Shown here piece by piece: positions 1-5,939 of a stretch of 28,530 nucleotides of DNA. The stretch's first letter is position 1, and every line of letters starts with the position of its first letter. Both the position numbers and the translations under genes were made by a program. This DNA is from JBQTJN01 sp052387095 (GTDB lineage: Bacteria > Pseudomonadota > Alphaproteobacteria > Micavibrionales > Micavibrionaceae), in contig JBQTJN010000052.1 in assembly GCA_052387095.1 (NCBI GenBank), positions 1 through 28,530 of the forward strand, read 5' to 3'. Under the pieces are notes generated by a model. That model saw nothing but the letters and a program-made list of their open reading frames with translations, made no database searches and was not told the DNA's origin.

Positions 1-20
1 TGTTTTGCGGAGTGTCAAAG

Positions 21-40
21 CGGCCTTCGGGCCGATTTAT
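21..40 (+). terminator. weak UUCG-loop hairpin
   Basis: CGGCC and GGCCG form a 5-bp stem around a TTCG loop, followed by an AT-rich tract (ATTTATTATT). This could end transcription of a gene lying to the left of the window. The stem is short and the T tract interrupted, so the call is tentative. Confidence 0.3.
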
Positions 41-67
41 TATTACGATTCTAATAATTCAATTGTA

Positions 68-95
68 TTGACATGTAAATATAAGTTTTGATAAT
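68..95 (+). promoter_or_regulatory. sigma-70-type promoter of the 104-483 gene
   Basis: A perfect -35 (TTGACA, 68-73) is followed after 16 bp by GATAAT (90-95), a 5/6 match to the -10 consensus. The start codon at 104 begins only 8 nt after the -10, and no Shine-Dalgarno sequence is visible. The transcript would therefore be leaderless or nearly so. Confidence 0.55.
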
Positions 96-103
96 TATGA
101 ATA

Positions 104-483
104 ATGAAAAACATACTTACTGCTTTAGAAGTTGCCGAATTTATTTCGGCCAATCAATTATCGGAAGAGAAAGCCCAATCAGTTTTATTAAATTGGACTC
201 TTAATCTAATTAAAAATACAACCGATTTTAAGACAGTTCGAGAGTTTGAGATAGTTTCTCAAACTAGAAGAGGTAAGCTTCAAAATGAGAATTCTTCACA
301 AGAGAAAACTCGAAGTCTCAAAGCCAAAAAGGGATATCTTCCAAAAAGGGATATCTTTATGAAACTTTTTGGGAAGCTGGACAGCCTAAAGAAATTTACT
401 TGGGAAAAAGTCTTCCCGAAGATTACGATCTTTCACAGATTCAAATATCAGATAGCGCAAAAAAAATATTAAACTTGGAATGA
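104..483 (+). pseudogene. AT-rich orphan gene frameshifted by a 17-bp duplication
   Basis: As it stands the frame opened by ATG at 104 ends at 472 (122 codons), and its C-terminal part is lysine/phenylalanine-rich and unlike an evolved protein. Removing one copy of the 17-bp tandem repeat at 324-357 restores a natural reading frame. That frame continues as YLYETFWEAG, then PKEIYLGKSLPEDYDLSQ, and stops at the TGA at 481-483, giving a protein of about 120 residues. The gene is AT-rich compared with nearby housekeeping genes. I recognise no family. It has its own promoter just upstream and no partner gene. It is either a recently broken gene or one switched by gain and loss of the repeat; an assembly error is also possible. 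Confidence 0.6.
324..357. repeat. 17-bp perfect tandem duplication
   Basis: CCAAAAAGGGATATCTT occurs at 324-340 and again, identically and without a gap, at 341-357. As 17 is not a multiple of three, the duplication shifts the frame of the gene it lies in. Confidence 0.95.
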
Positions 484-628
484 AAGTTTGTTTAAGCCTC
501 CACGGGTTTTAAGATTTTTTCAGCTAGCCATCATCAACCGTAGCGATGACTTAGTGGTTTTGGTGAGAGCGCATCCCATCTTTAGCCTATGCGGAATTTA
601 AAAAAATAGCCTTCACAAATTCAAATAG

Positions 629-664
629 AAAAGCCCTCTCGCCTTGAGCAGAGGGGGCTTTTCG
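629..664 (-). terminator. terminator after the 45-residue gene
   Basis: AAAAGCCCTCT (629-639) pairs with AGAGGGGGCTTTT (650-662) with a small bulge. On the - strand the hairpin is followed by TTTTC. It lies about 28 bp past the stop of the small gene at 690-827, and its A- and T-flanked stem could work in both directions. Confidence 0.7.
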
Positions 665-689
665 TTCCACTGGAGAAATCAGTCGGGGA

Positions 690-827
690 TTACTGACCTC
701 TGCTGGAGCCTTTGTCGGAATTTTCCGAACGGCCGCGGTCGGATGTTTTCTCTTGATCCTTGCGGTCATGGTTCTGGTCATTCTTCATACGGTCCTGACC
801 AGGTTGATTTTTTTCAGTATTTGGCAT
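690..827 (-). CDS. very small hydrophilic protein, 45 residues
   Basis: The ATG at 827 is preceded at 7 nt by a strong Shine-Dalgarno (GAGGAG), and the frame runs 45 codons to a TAA at 690. The product starts MPNTEKNQPGQDRMKND. It is made almost entirely of charged and polar residues (Asp, Lys, Arg, Gln, Ser, Gly) with no hydrophobic core, so it is probably disordered in the cytoplasm. A terminator follows at 629-664, so this is probably a single-gene unit. The composition recalls small stress-induced hydrophilic proteins, but I recognise no family. The good ribosome site plus the terminator are the main evidence that it is real. Confidence 0.55.
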   Translation of the reverse strand: MPNTEKNQPGQDRMKNDQNHDRKDQEKTSDRGRSENSDKGSSRGQ

Positions 828-939
828 AACTTGAACTCCTCGTTGTTTTACGTTGATGGGTTGTGCGTTACTAACCCCTCACGCTTTCGATCGTTCCTGA
901 AAAAATTTCAAAAAATATTTTTCAAATTATGGAATAAAA

Positions 940-966
940 AAAAGAGCCCGCTAAGGGCTCTTTTTG
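940..966 (-). terminator. terminator after the 38-residue gene
   Basis: AGAGCCC and GGGCTCT form a 7-bp stem with a GCTAA loop, extended by an A tract on one side and a T tract on the other, so it can act on both strands. It lies about 20 bp past the stop of the gene at 987-1103. Confidence 0.75.
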
Positions 967-986
967 TTAATTGAATCAAAGTCTCT

Positions 987-1103
987 TTAGCAACCGCAGC
1001 CGCCGTCTTTTTTCTCGGACTCGCCCTGCTGTTTCTCACTTTGCTGGGCCGGCTTGGGCTGCTGCGCCTTTTGGCTTTGATTTTGTTGTTGTGACTGTGC
1101 CAT
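987..1103 (-). CDS. very small Gln/Lys-rich protein with a CGC tail, 38 residues
   Basis: The ATG at 1103 follows AGGAG by a good distance (ggagcaatcaATG), and the frame runs 38 codons to a TAA at 987. The product begins MAQSQQQNQSQKAQQ and is rich in Gln, Lys, Ser and Pro. It ends in a cysteine-containing tail, KKDGGCGC. The body is likely disordered; the two cysteines separated by one glycine at the very C-terminus could bind a metal or be modified, which is inference. It has its own terminator and lies head-to-tail with the other small gene (690-827) on the same strand. I know no named family. Confidence 0.6.
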   Translation of the reverse strand: MAQSQQQNQSQKAQQPKPAQQSEKQQGESEKKDGGCGC

Positions 1104-1239
1104 TGATTGCTCCTTTTGTTGTATTTCATAACGGCTGAAGAGGCTACCGGGTTCCGCAAAAAAATTTATGAAGAAGCGGCTGGTATGCCGTATTGATTCG
1201 TATAGATTGATATTACTTTATTTTTCAGGAGACATATTC

Positions 1240-1962
1240 ATGCGCGCTTTACTCTATAGTCTGGCCTTGATCACGCTTGCTTTTACTCCTGCACTCGCTG
1301 CAGAAGAAACAAACGCACCCAAACCCGGCGAAACCATTCTCAACCTGAATGCAACCGAACGCCAGTCCATGGCGCAGGATACATTGGTCACATCGCTCCG
1401 CGTTGAATTCAACGGCAAGGAGGCAAAGGATGTGCAGGACCAAGTTAATACCGTCATGGCAAAGGCCGTAGCGGAAGCAAAAAAAGTTGAAGGCGTTAAA
1501 GTCACCACCGGCGGTTATTACATCTACCCCTTCTACCCTGACCCGCAAAACACCAAGGTCAGCGAATGGCGTGCTTCACAGAGCATTGGCCTTGAAGGTA
1601 AGAAAGCCGATGACGTTCTCAAACTTTCCGGCCGGCTGCAGGATATGGGTTTCCTGATGAACGCCATCAACTACACGCTCTCATCCGAAAAATCCGACGC
1701 CATCCAGGACGTATTGATGGAGCGCGCCCTCAAGAAAGTCATGGACAGCGCGAAACTGGCCGCAAAGGCGCTCGGCAAGAACAAGGTTGAACTGCTCGAG
1801 GCCAACGTCAACGGCAACGTGCCCTACTACCCCGTGATGATGCGCGGCATGGCCGCAGACTCCGGCATGGCGGAGTCAAAATCCGTAGCGCCGCCAGTCG
1901 CAGAACCCGGCGAAAGCGAGGTCACTTTGAGCATCTCCGCACGCATTCTTTTGAAACCTTAG
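1240..1962 (+). CDS. periplasmic SIMPL-domain (DUF541) protein
   Basis: The frame is open from 1168, but the ATG at 1240 is chosen. It has AGGAGA upstream and begins a clean signal peptide (MRALLYSLALITLAFTPALA, then AEE), giving 240 residues. The mature part matches the SIMPL/DUF541 family: it has the repeated pattern of a resistance-type beta strand (TLVTSLRVEFNGKEAKDVQ), a long helix, and the later stretch ALKKVMDSAKLAAKALG, where this family typically carries its A..KA..LA segment. SIMPL proteins are secreted or periplasmic, and their molecular role is mostly unknown (some are linked to oxidative stress or outer-membrane functions). It appears to be a single gene facing rightward, with divergent small genes on its left. 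Confidence 0.8.
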   Translation: MRALLYSLALITLAFTPALAAEETNAPKPGETILNLNATERQSMAQDTLVTSLRVEFNGKEAKDVQDQVNTVMAKAVAEAKKVEGVKVTTGGYYIYPFYPDPQNTKVSEWRASQSIGLEGKKADDVLKLSGRLQDMGFLMNAINYTLSSEKSDAIQDVLMERALKKVMDSAKLAAKALGKNKVELLEANVNGNVPYYPVMMRGMAADSGMAESKSVAPPVAEPGESEVTLSISARILLKP

Positions 1963-2074
1963 TCCTTGAAAATCCTTAAGTTTCAATAGGCTATCCACAG
2001 GCTTTTCCCTCTTGCCCTTTTTGCCAAAAAAAGGTTAAATGCGGATCAGTTGAATTGATTTGGAACTTCGCGCT

Positions 2075-2105
2075 TTGACTGCCGGGTCTAAACAATTTCT
2101 ATTTT
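2075..2105 (+). promoter_or_regulatory. possible promoter of the cold-shock gene
   Basis: TTGACT (2075-2080) is a good -35 element. The only -10-like sequence is TATTTT at 2100-2105, with 19-bp spacing. The pairing is imperfect, so the call is weak. Confidence 0.35.
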
Positions 2106-2135
2106 AACTAAAGCCCAGCGAGGAGTTTTCTACGA

Positions 2136-2345
2136 ATGACACAGCAAGGTACAGTAAAATGGTTCAACCCGACGAAAGGCTTTGGCTTTATCGTTCCCGA
2201 TGATGGCAGCAAGGATGTCTTCGTTCACATCTCCGCCGTTGAAAAAGCCGGCCTGAATGGCCTCTTCGAAAACCAGAAGGTTGAATTTGAAGTCCAGGAA
2301 AACCGTGGCAAGATGGCCGCCGTCAACCTGCGTGTTGTGGAATAG
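2136..2345 (+). CDS. cold-shock protein, CspA family
   Basis: This 69-residue protein is a single cold-shock domain covering its whole length. RNP-1 is KGFGFIV (residues 14-20) and RNP-2 is VFVHIS (about 28-33), the aromatic nucleic-acid-binding motifs of the family. GTVKWFNPTKGFGFI is the classic start. Such proteins bind single-stranded RNA and DNA and act as RNA chaperones in the cytoplasm. The ATG at 2136 follows GAGGAG at a good distance. A strong terminator (2368-2398) follows the stop, so it is a single-gene transcript. Csp paralogues cannot be told apart from one copy, so no specific symbol is given. Confidence 0.95.
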   Translation: MTQQGTVKWFNPTKGFGFIVPDDGSKDVFVHISAVEKAGLNGLFENQKVEFEVQENRGKMAAVNLRVVE

Positions 2346-2367
2346 TTTTTTTCCGTTACAGAAATTT

Positions 2368-2398
2368 AAAGGGAGGCTGCTGACAGCCTCCCTTTTTT
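2368..2398 (+). terminator. strong intrinsic terminator after the cold-shock gene
   Basis: AAAGGGAGGCTG and CAGCCTCCCTTT form a perfect 12-bp stem with a CTGA loop, followed by T6. Confidence 0.92.
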
Positions 2399-2473
2399 AA
2401 TGAGCCTCAACAGGAAAGCACTGCAGATGCATGAGCAAAAAAATCCGGATGAAACGCGGGTACGACAGTCCCA

Positions 2474-2824
2474 TCAGGGAAATTTTCCATGTTTGCGCAA
2501 AAGCGCCACGTTACGCCTGTTGGCTTTCCAGCCGATATCGAACAGGTCGCCGACCAGCGGGATAAGCCCTATCAGCCAGTCCAGAAACATATTCCAGCCC
2601 ATGCGCACCTTGACCTGGCGGGGCACACCCATCCGGTGCGCCTCGCGGATGATATAAAAGGTAATAAAGGCCGTCGCAGTATCCCCTAACCCAGGAACCA
2701 GTCCAAGCAGCGAATCCATGCCAAACCTGATATTCGTGCCCGGAATTGAAAAACGCGAATCCATCCAGTCTGCAAGCGTTTCAAGATCCTGCAGACTGGA
2801 CGTATAAGATCGGATTTCAGACAT
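2474..2824 (-). CDS. DUF4112 small membrane-associated protein
   Basis: This 116-residue protein has the DUF4112 pattern: LADWMDSRFSIPGTNIRFGM near the N-terminus, LLGLVPGLGDTATA, and a second related stretch IGLIPLVGDLFDIGWKANRRN. The two GLVPGLGD/GLIPLVGD turns and hydrophobic helices suggest two membrane-inserted hairpins. The function of the family is unknown. It starts 6 bp after the stop of the YflT-like gene and is the last of three same-strand genes from 3755 to 2474. No Shine-Dalgarno sequence is visible, so translation may depend on the preceding gene. Confidence 0.75.
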   Translation of the reverse strand: MSEIRSYTSSLQDLETLADWMDSRFSIPGTNIRFGMDSLLGLVPGLGDTATAFITFYIIREAHRMGVPRQVKVRMGWNMFLDWLIGLIPLVGDLFDIGWKANRRNVALLRKHGKFP

Positions 2825-2830
2825 TATGGC

Positions 2831-3325
2831 TTAGGCCGCCAGGTCTTTGGCGTCCGCTTTTCTTAAGATCTTTTCGATCTGGCGCCCTTGCTCTTCACTG
2901 GCTGGCTTGACGCTCAGGACGATACGGCCATTGCGTACTTCCGTTTCGTAGATGGCAGCATCTTCTTCCGAGAAACCGGCGCCGATCAGGGCACCGATAA
3001 TGCCGCCTGTCCCGGCCCCGACTGCGAGCCCGGCCAGCGCGCCGAACAAAGCTCCGGCAACAAAAACATTCACGCCTGGAATAAGCACCGCCGCAGGCGC
3101 CAGCAAGGCCCCGAGGACCGCACCGGTAATTCCGCCGGCATTCGCTCCCGCGTCGGCACCTTCGCCGGCATTGTCACCATCGACCAATCGCATATTGGAG
3201 CGCGTTTCTTCGGTTGCAACAATGCCGATCTGGTCCTGTGTCACGCCGATTTCCTCCAGTCCGCGCAGGGCTTTCTCCGCATCGCGCTGGGTTTCAAAGG
3301 TGCCTGTTACAAAATTATGCGTCAT
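2831..3325 (-). CDS. YflT-like general stress protein with glycine-rich middle
   Basis: The frame is open from 3541, but the ATG at 3325 is chosen. It has AGGAG 8 nt upstream, and MTHNFVTGTFETQRDAEKAL is the expected start of the family, giving 164 residues. Residues 1 to about 45 resemble the N-terminal fold of heat- and general-stress proteins (YflT/17M type), with the pattern TGTFETQRDAEKALRGL followed by I.IVA. A long Gly/Ala stretch follows (about 65-125) with glycine-zipper spacing that could insert in a membrane. The C-terminal part (GRIVLSVKPASEEQGRQIEK) resembles another small alpha/beta unit. It sits between a glycine-zipper protein and a DUF4112 protein. The function is unknown; a stress or envelope role is inferred from family and neighbours. 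Confidence 0.7.
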   Translation of the reverse strand: MTHNFVTGTFETQRDAEKALRGLEEIGVTQDQIGIVATEETRSNMRLVDGDNAGEGADAGANAGGITGAVLGALLAPAAVLIPGVNVFVAGALFGALAGLAVGAGTGGIIGALIGAGFSEEDAAIYETEVRNGRIVLSVKPASEEQGRQIEKILRKADAKDLAA

Positions 3326-3328
3326 AGT

Positions 3329-3360
3329 TTTAACTCCTGTTTGGTTAAACTCCTGTTTGG
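3329..3360. repeat. tandem duplication of the Shine-Dalgarno region
   Basis: TTTAACTCCTGTTTGG (3329-3344) is followed directly by TTAAACTCCTGTTTGG (3345-3360), 14 of 16 bases alike. On the - strand each copy contains AGGAGTTT. Only the copy nearer to the start at 3325 is at a usable distance. Confidence 0.85.
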
Positions 3361-3374
3361 TTAAAAGGTAAATA

Positions 3375-3755
3375 TTACCGGCACGTCGCGTTACGCGTCG
3401 GAATATATTCTCCGCCGAGATAGGCGCCGCCCAGCGTGCCGCCGATCGTGGCAGCTGTTTTACCCGAGCCGCCACCGACCTGGCTGCCGACAACGCCGCC
3501 ACTGACACCGCCGAGAACTTTCCCGACAACATTGCCGTCATCGCAGGGCGGTAAGGGCTGTTGTTGCGTACGGGTATCGTTCCAGCTTATGTCCTCACGT
3601 CGCGCTTTGCGCGTGGATGTTGCTGTCTTCTCTATAACGGGTTTGTCGTCCTTGGCATCTATCTGCCGCGTGATAAGCGCGCTGGCGCTTGCTGTCATCA
3701 GGACAAGGGCGAAAATTCCGATCCCAAGACCGACCATGTGTTTGCGTTTCATCAT
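3375..3755 (-). CDS. glycine-zipper (17 kDa antigen-like) envelope protein
   Basis: This 126-residue protein has an N-terminal hydrophobic segment (about 8-27, GLGIGIFALVLMTASASALI) that acts as a signal peptide or anchor. A polar linker follows, then a glycine-zipper block (GKVLGGVSGGVVGSQVGGGS and TAATIGGTLGGAYLGGE) of the kind in Rickettsia 17-kDa surface antigen-like outer-membrane proteins. No clear lipobox is seen. ATG codons at 3755 and 3752 are both possible after CAGGAG. It is the first of three same-strand genes. Glycine-zipper proteins of this type usually sit in the outer membrane or periplasm; the exact role here is unknown. Confidence 0.7.
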   Translation of the reverse strand: MMKRKHMVGLGIGIFALVLMTASASALITRQIDAKDDKPVIEKTATSTRKARREDISWNDTRTQQQPLPPCDDGNVVGKVLGGVSGGVVGSQVGGGSGKTAATIGGTLGGAYLGGEYIPTRNATCR

Positions 3756-3854
3756 AAAGGACTCCTGAAAACAAATTGATTCTCAAGGCAAACACATTGG
3801 CGACAGGTTTGGTTCCCTGCGCGGTGCTTTTCAGGATGTCTGGAAATTTAAAAA

Positions 3855-3929
3855 TGGTGCCGGCGGAGAGGATTGAACTCCCGACCTTCGGTTTACAAAA
3901 CCGCTGCACTACCGCTGTGCTACGCCGGC
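3855..3929 (-). tRNA. tRNA-Thr(UGU)
   Basis: On the - strand the sequence folds as a cloverleaf: acceptor GCCGGCG/CGCCGGC, D stem GCAC/GTGC, anticodon loop TTTGTAA (anticodon TGT), T arm with GTTCAAT, discriminator A and an encoded CCA end (3855-3857). The anticodon reads ACA, threonine. The first pair of the anticodon stem (G-A) is a mismatch; the other stems are good. Confidence 0.93.
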
Positions 3930-4131
3930 GTTCCTTGAAGAACGCCCGGTTTTAACAAATGAAGAATCGTTTGAACAGCCCTTTTTCCGCCTTATATGGG
4001 CAAAATATGGGTAAAGAGGGTCAAAGAGCAGGAAAACCCGAGAAAATTTGCGCTTGCTGGCATTCGGGCGGCTTTTTTGGTAAAGTAGTAAGAAGGCGTT
4101 TTTAGTATAAAAATCAGGCGAGTAAGACACT

Positions 4132-5349
4132 TTGGCGGCCAATCAGACACAAAATACCGGTTCCGAAGCAGCTCTGGGCTATGCCCTTGTTATGGCGTTC
4201 TTAGGCGCCATAGGCTGGGCGGTCTGGACTTATATGCAGGTCGACATCCGCGATATGATCCGCTGGATGCGTTACGGCGAAATGTGGATCATCTCGCTGT
4301 TCGTGGATAACGACTACACAGTTACCTTCAATAATACAGAAGTGCCGTGGCAAGCCGGTTTCGAAGACACCAAAAAATGGAAGGCCGAGGATCTGACATA
4401 CAAGCACCTCTCCTATTTCAATGCGCTCGCCCTGCAACCCATAAAGATTATCTTTTCAGCAATCGCCGCGGCGGCCGCTTTCTGGTGCCTGTTTTACGGA
4501 CCGCGTAGCGGCTACCGCACAAAATTGGATCTCGAAAGATTGATTAAACGCCAGTCAAAAATTTTCCCTATCATCATGCCGTTCGTATCTTTCAACCCTT
4601 CCAACCTTTCACCGCGCCCACCGGGCGCCCCCGTCCCTGCCGAGTTGCCGGATTTCGCAGAAGCGCTGGGTCCGGAGGAATGGCTGGCCTATAATCACAT
4701 ACCGGTGCCTAATGGCGCGCTCGACATCCAGGCCTTAATCGGCGCCTTTGAAAAACAACTGGGGCCGCGCTGGCGGGGACCGGATCGCTTGCCGCCGCAT
4801 AAGCAGGTTCTGCTCGCCATTTTCTGTCTCAAGGCCTCACGCAAACGCAAAGAGGCGGATGCTCTGCTCGGACGCGTCGCGCTGTGCTGGACGCATAAAA
4901 AACGCCTCAAGATCGGCAAAGATGTTCTGCGAGAAGCCCGTAAAATTCTAAAAAATAAAAATCTTTCCGCCAAGACACTGGCACAATGCAACCGTCACGC
5001 TTTTGAGACGACAGCCATGCTGCGCGCTTTGGCGTTCGCCCGCGAAGAAGGCGGCGTCCTCGCGCCCGCTACATTCGTCTGGCTACGCGGGCATGACCGC
5101 GTACTCTGGTATCCGTTGAACAATCTCGGCCGCCAGTCCTTCCACATGGAGGCGCTGGGCGCGATGGCGCATTACAAGGCCGAGCGCATGACCCAGCGCC
5201 CTATTCCCGTCGCCAAGGTCGAGGGTTCAGCTAATGTCATTGCGACCTATATGAGATCTGCGCGCGCACGGCCCATTCCGCAACTGGATTACGGTAACTC
5301 GAAGCAAAAAGGCATTAAGAAACCCGCCGGCATAAAAAAACCGGCTTGA
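4132..5349 (+). CDS. dotM: DotM/IcmP-like type IVB secretion protein
   Basis: This 405-residue inner-membrane protein has hydrophobic segments at about 15-35 and 103-124. A cytoplasmic C-terminal domain then carries the features of DotM/IcmP (TrbA-type): PEEWLAYNHIPVPNG, LGPRWRGPDRLPPHKQ, and near the end GHDRVLWYPLNNLGRQ followed by HMEALGAMAHYKAE. In Legionella, DotM partners DotL in the coupling complex that presents effectors to the Dot/Icm channel. The start is a TTG at 4132, the only sensible start codon after an in-frame TAA at 4123; its ribosome site is weak. It is 25 bp upstream of the unknown gene at 5375 and in line with dotL. The tail ends in a small repeat, GIKKPAGIKKPA. Family assignment is firm from motifs; transport function here is inference. 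Confidence 0.85.
   Translation: MAANQTQNTGSEAALGYALVMAFLGAIGWAVWTYMQVDIRDMIRWMRYGEMWIISLFVDNDYTVTFNNTEVPWQAGFEDTKKWKAEDLTYKHLSYFNALALQPIKIIFSAIAAAAAFWCLFYGPRSGYRTKLDLERLIKRQSKIFPIIMPFVSFNPSNLSPRPPGAPVPAELPDFAEALGPEEWLAYNHIPVPNGALDIQALIGAFEKQLGPRWRGPDRLPPHKQVLLAIFCLKASRKRKEADALLGRVALCWTHKKRLKIGKDVLREARKILKNKNLSAKTLAQCNRHAFETTAMLRALAFAREEGGVLAPATFVWLRGHDRVLWYPLNNLGRQSFHMEALGAMAHYKAERMTQRPIPVAKVEGSANVIATYMRSARARPIPQLDYGNSKQKGIKKPAGIKKPA
5311..5346. repeat. 18-bp imperfect tandem repeat at the dotM 3' end
   Basis: GGCATTAAGAAACCCGCC (5311-5328) is followed by GGCATAAAAAAACCGGCT (5329-5346). Both encode GIKKPA, so DotM ends in two basic hexapeptides. Confidence 0.75.
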
Positions 5350-5374
5350 AAATTATACCAGGAGATTAAAAAAT

Positions 5375-5923
5375 ATGAAGAACGCACTGCAATGCATAAA
5401 AGGCCCGGGATGCGGCAATGTCCACGTCGTAGACGGCAAGTTGATTCTCTCCTTTCCCAATGCGCTCACGCCCGTTGTCTGGCAGATGGACCTGGCACAG
5501 ACAAAAGCCTCCTCACTCGAAGTCATGGAAAAGGACGGCGGGAAAACACACGCGCTCCTCATCAAGACGCCCAAGGGCGAAACACTCGAAGTCGCACTAT
5601 TCGCAAAGAAAAGCCAGGCTGTGAACGGTCTCGTCGCTGCTTCGCGCGCGCTCAGTACCGCCCATGGACAAATCCGCGCGCATACCGTCGCGGGCAGCAA
5701 CGACACGGGCGAAAACTACACCGTCCCCGCACGCAAAAAGGGATTCAGCTGGAAAACTTTTATGCTGGGAATCCTGATGCTTTTTATACTGATGACAGTT
5801 TGGGCATCGTTGACACCGCCGACCGCCATAAATGAAAGCGGCGATGCCGGATTGCCGGTTCCCGCACCCGAAGCTGAAACCGGAGTTCCACTTTCAGCCG
5901 ACGAATATCTGCGTAACCGCTAA
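5375..5923 (+). CDS. unknown single-span membrane protein between dotM and dotL
   Basis: This 182-residue protein has a good ribosome site (AGGAGATT before ATG). Residues 1-100 form a soluble domain with alternating hydrophobic strands (GNVHVVDGKLILSF, VVWQMDLAQTK, ALLIKTPKGETLEVALF), beginning with two cysteines in CIKGPGCG. Residues 121-126 are basic, followed by one transmembrane helix (about 127-146, FMLGILMLFILMTVWASL), a short acidic Pro-rich stretch and a polar C-terminus. With a basic flank before the helix, the N-terminal domain is probably cytoplasmic. I do not recognise the family. Its place between dotM and dotL, in one transcription unit (25 bp and 16 bp gaps), suggests a coupling-complex subunit. 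Confidence 0.75.
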   Translation: MKNALQCIKGPGCGNVHVVDGKLILSFPNALTPVVWQMDLAQTKASSLEVMEKDGGKTHALLIKTPKGETLEVALFAKKSQAVNGLVAASRALSTAHGQIRAHTVAGSNDTGENYTVPARKKGFSWKTFMLGILMLFILMTVWASLTPPTAINESGDAGLPVPAPEAETGVPLSADEYLRNR

Positions 5924-5939
5924 AGGATAAAAAAAGCAC

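Noticed and set aside
587..781. 64-codon - strand frame overlapping the 45-residue gene
   Set aside because: It reads through the terminator at 629-664 in another frame and lacks a ribosome site, unlike the frame at 690-827.
3326..3541. 72-residue N-terminal extension of the YflT-like protein
   Set aside because: It overlaps the glycine-zipper gene in another frame and has no ribosome site; ATG 3325 has a well-placed AGGAG.
3855..3929. tRNA gene as a phage or island attachment site
   Set aside because: No integrase gene and no repeat of the tRNA 3' end were seen nearby.
3909..4142. 77-codon - strand frame over the tRNA
   Set aside because: Its 3' part reads through the tRNA-Thr gene and its start region overlaps the dotM start; no family features.
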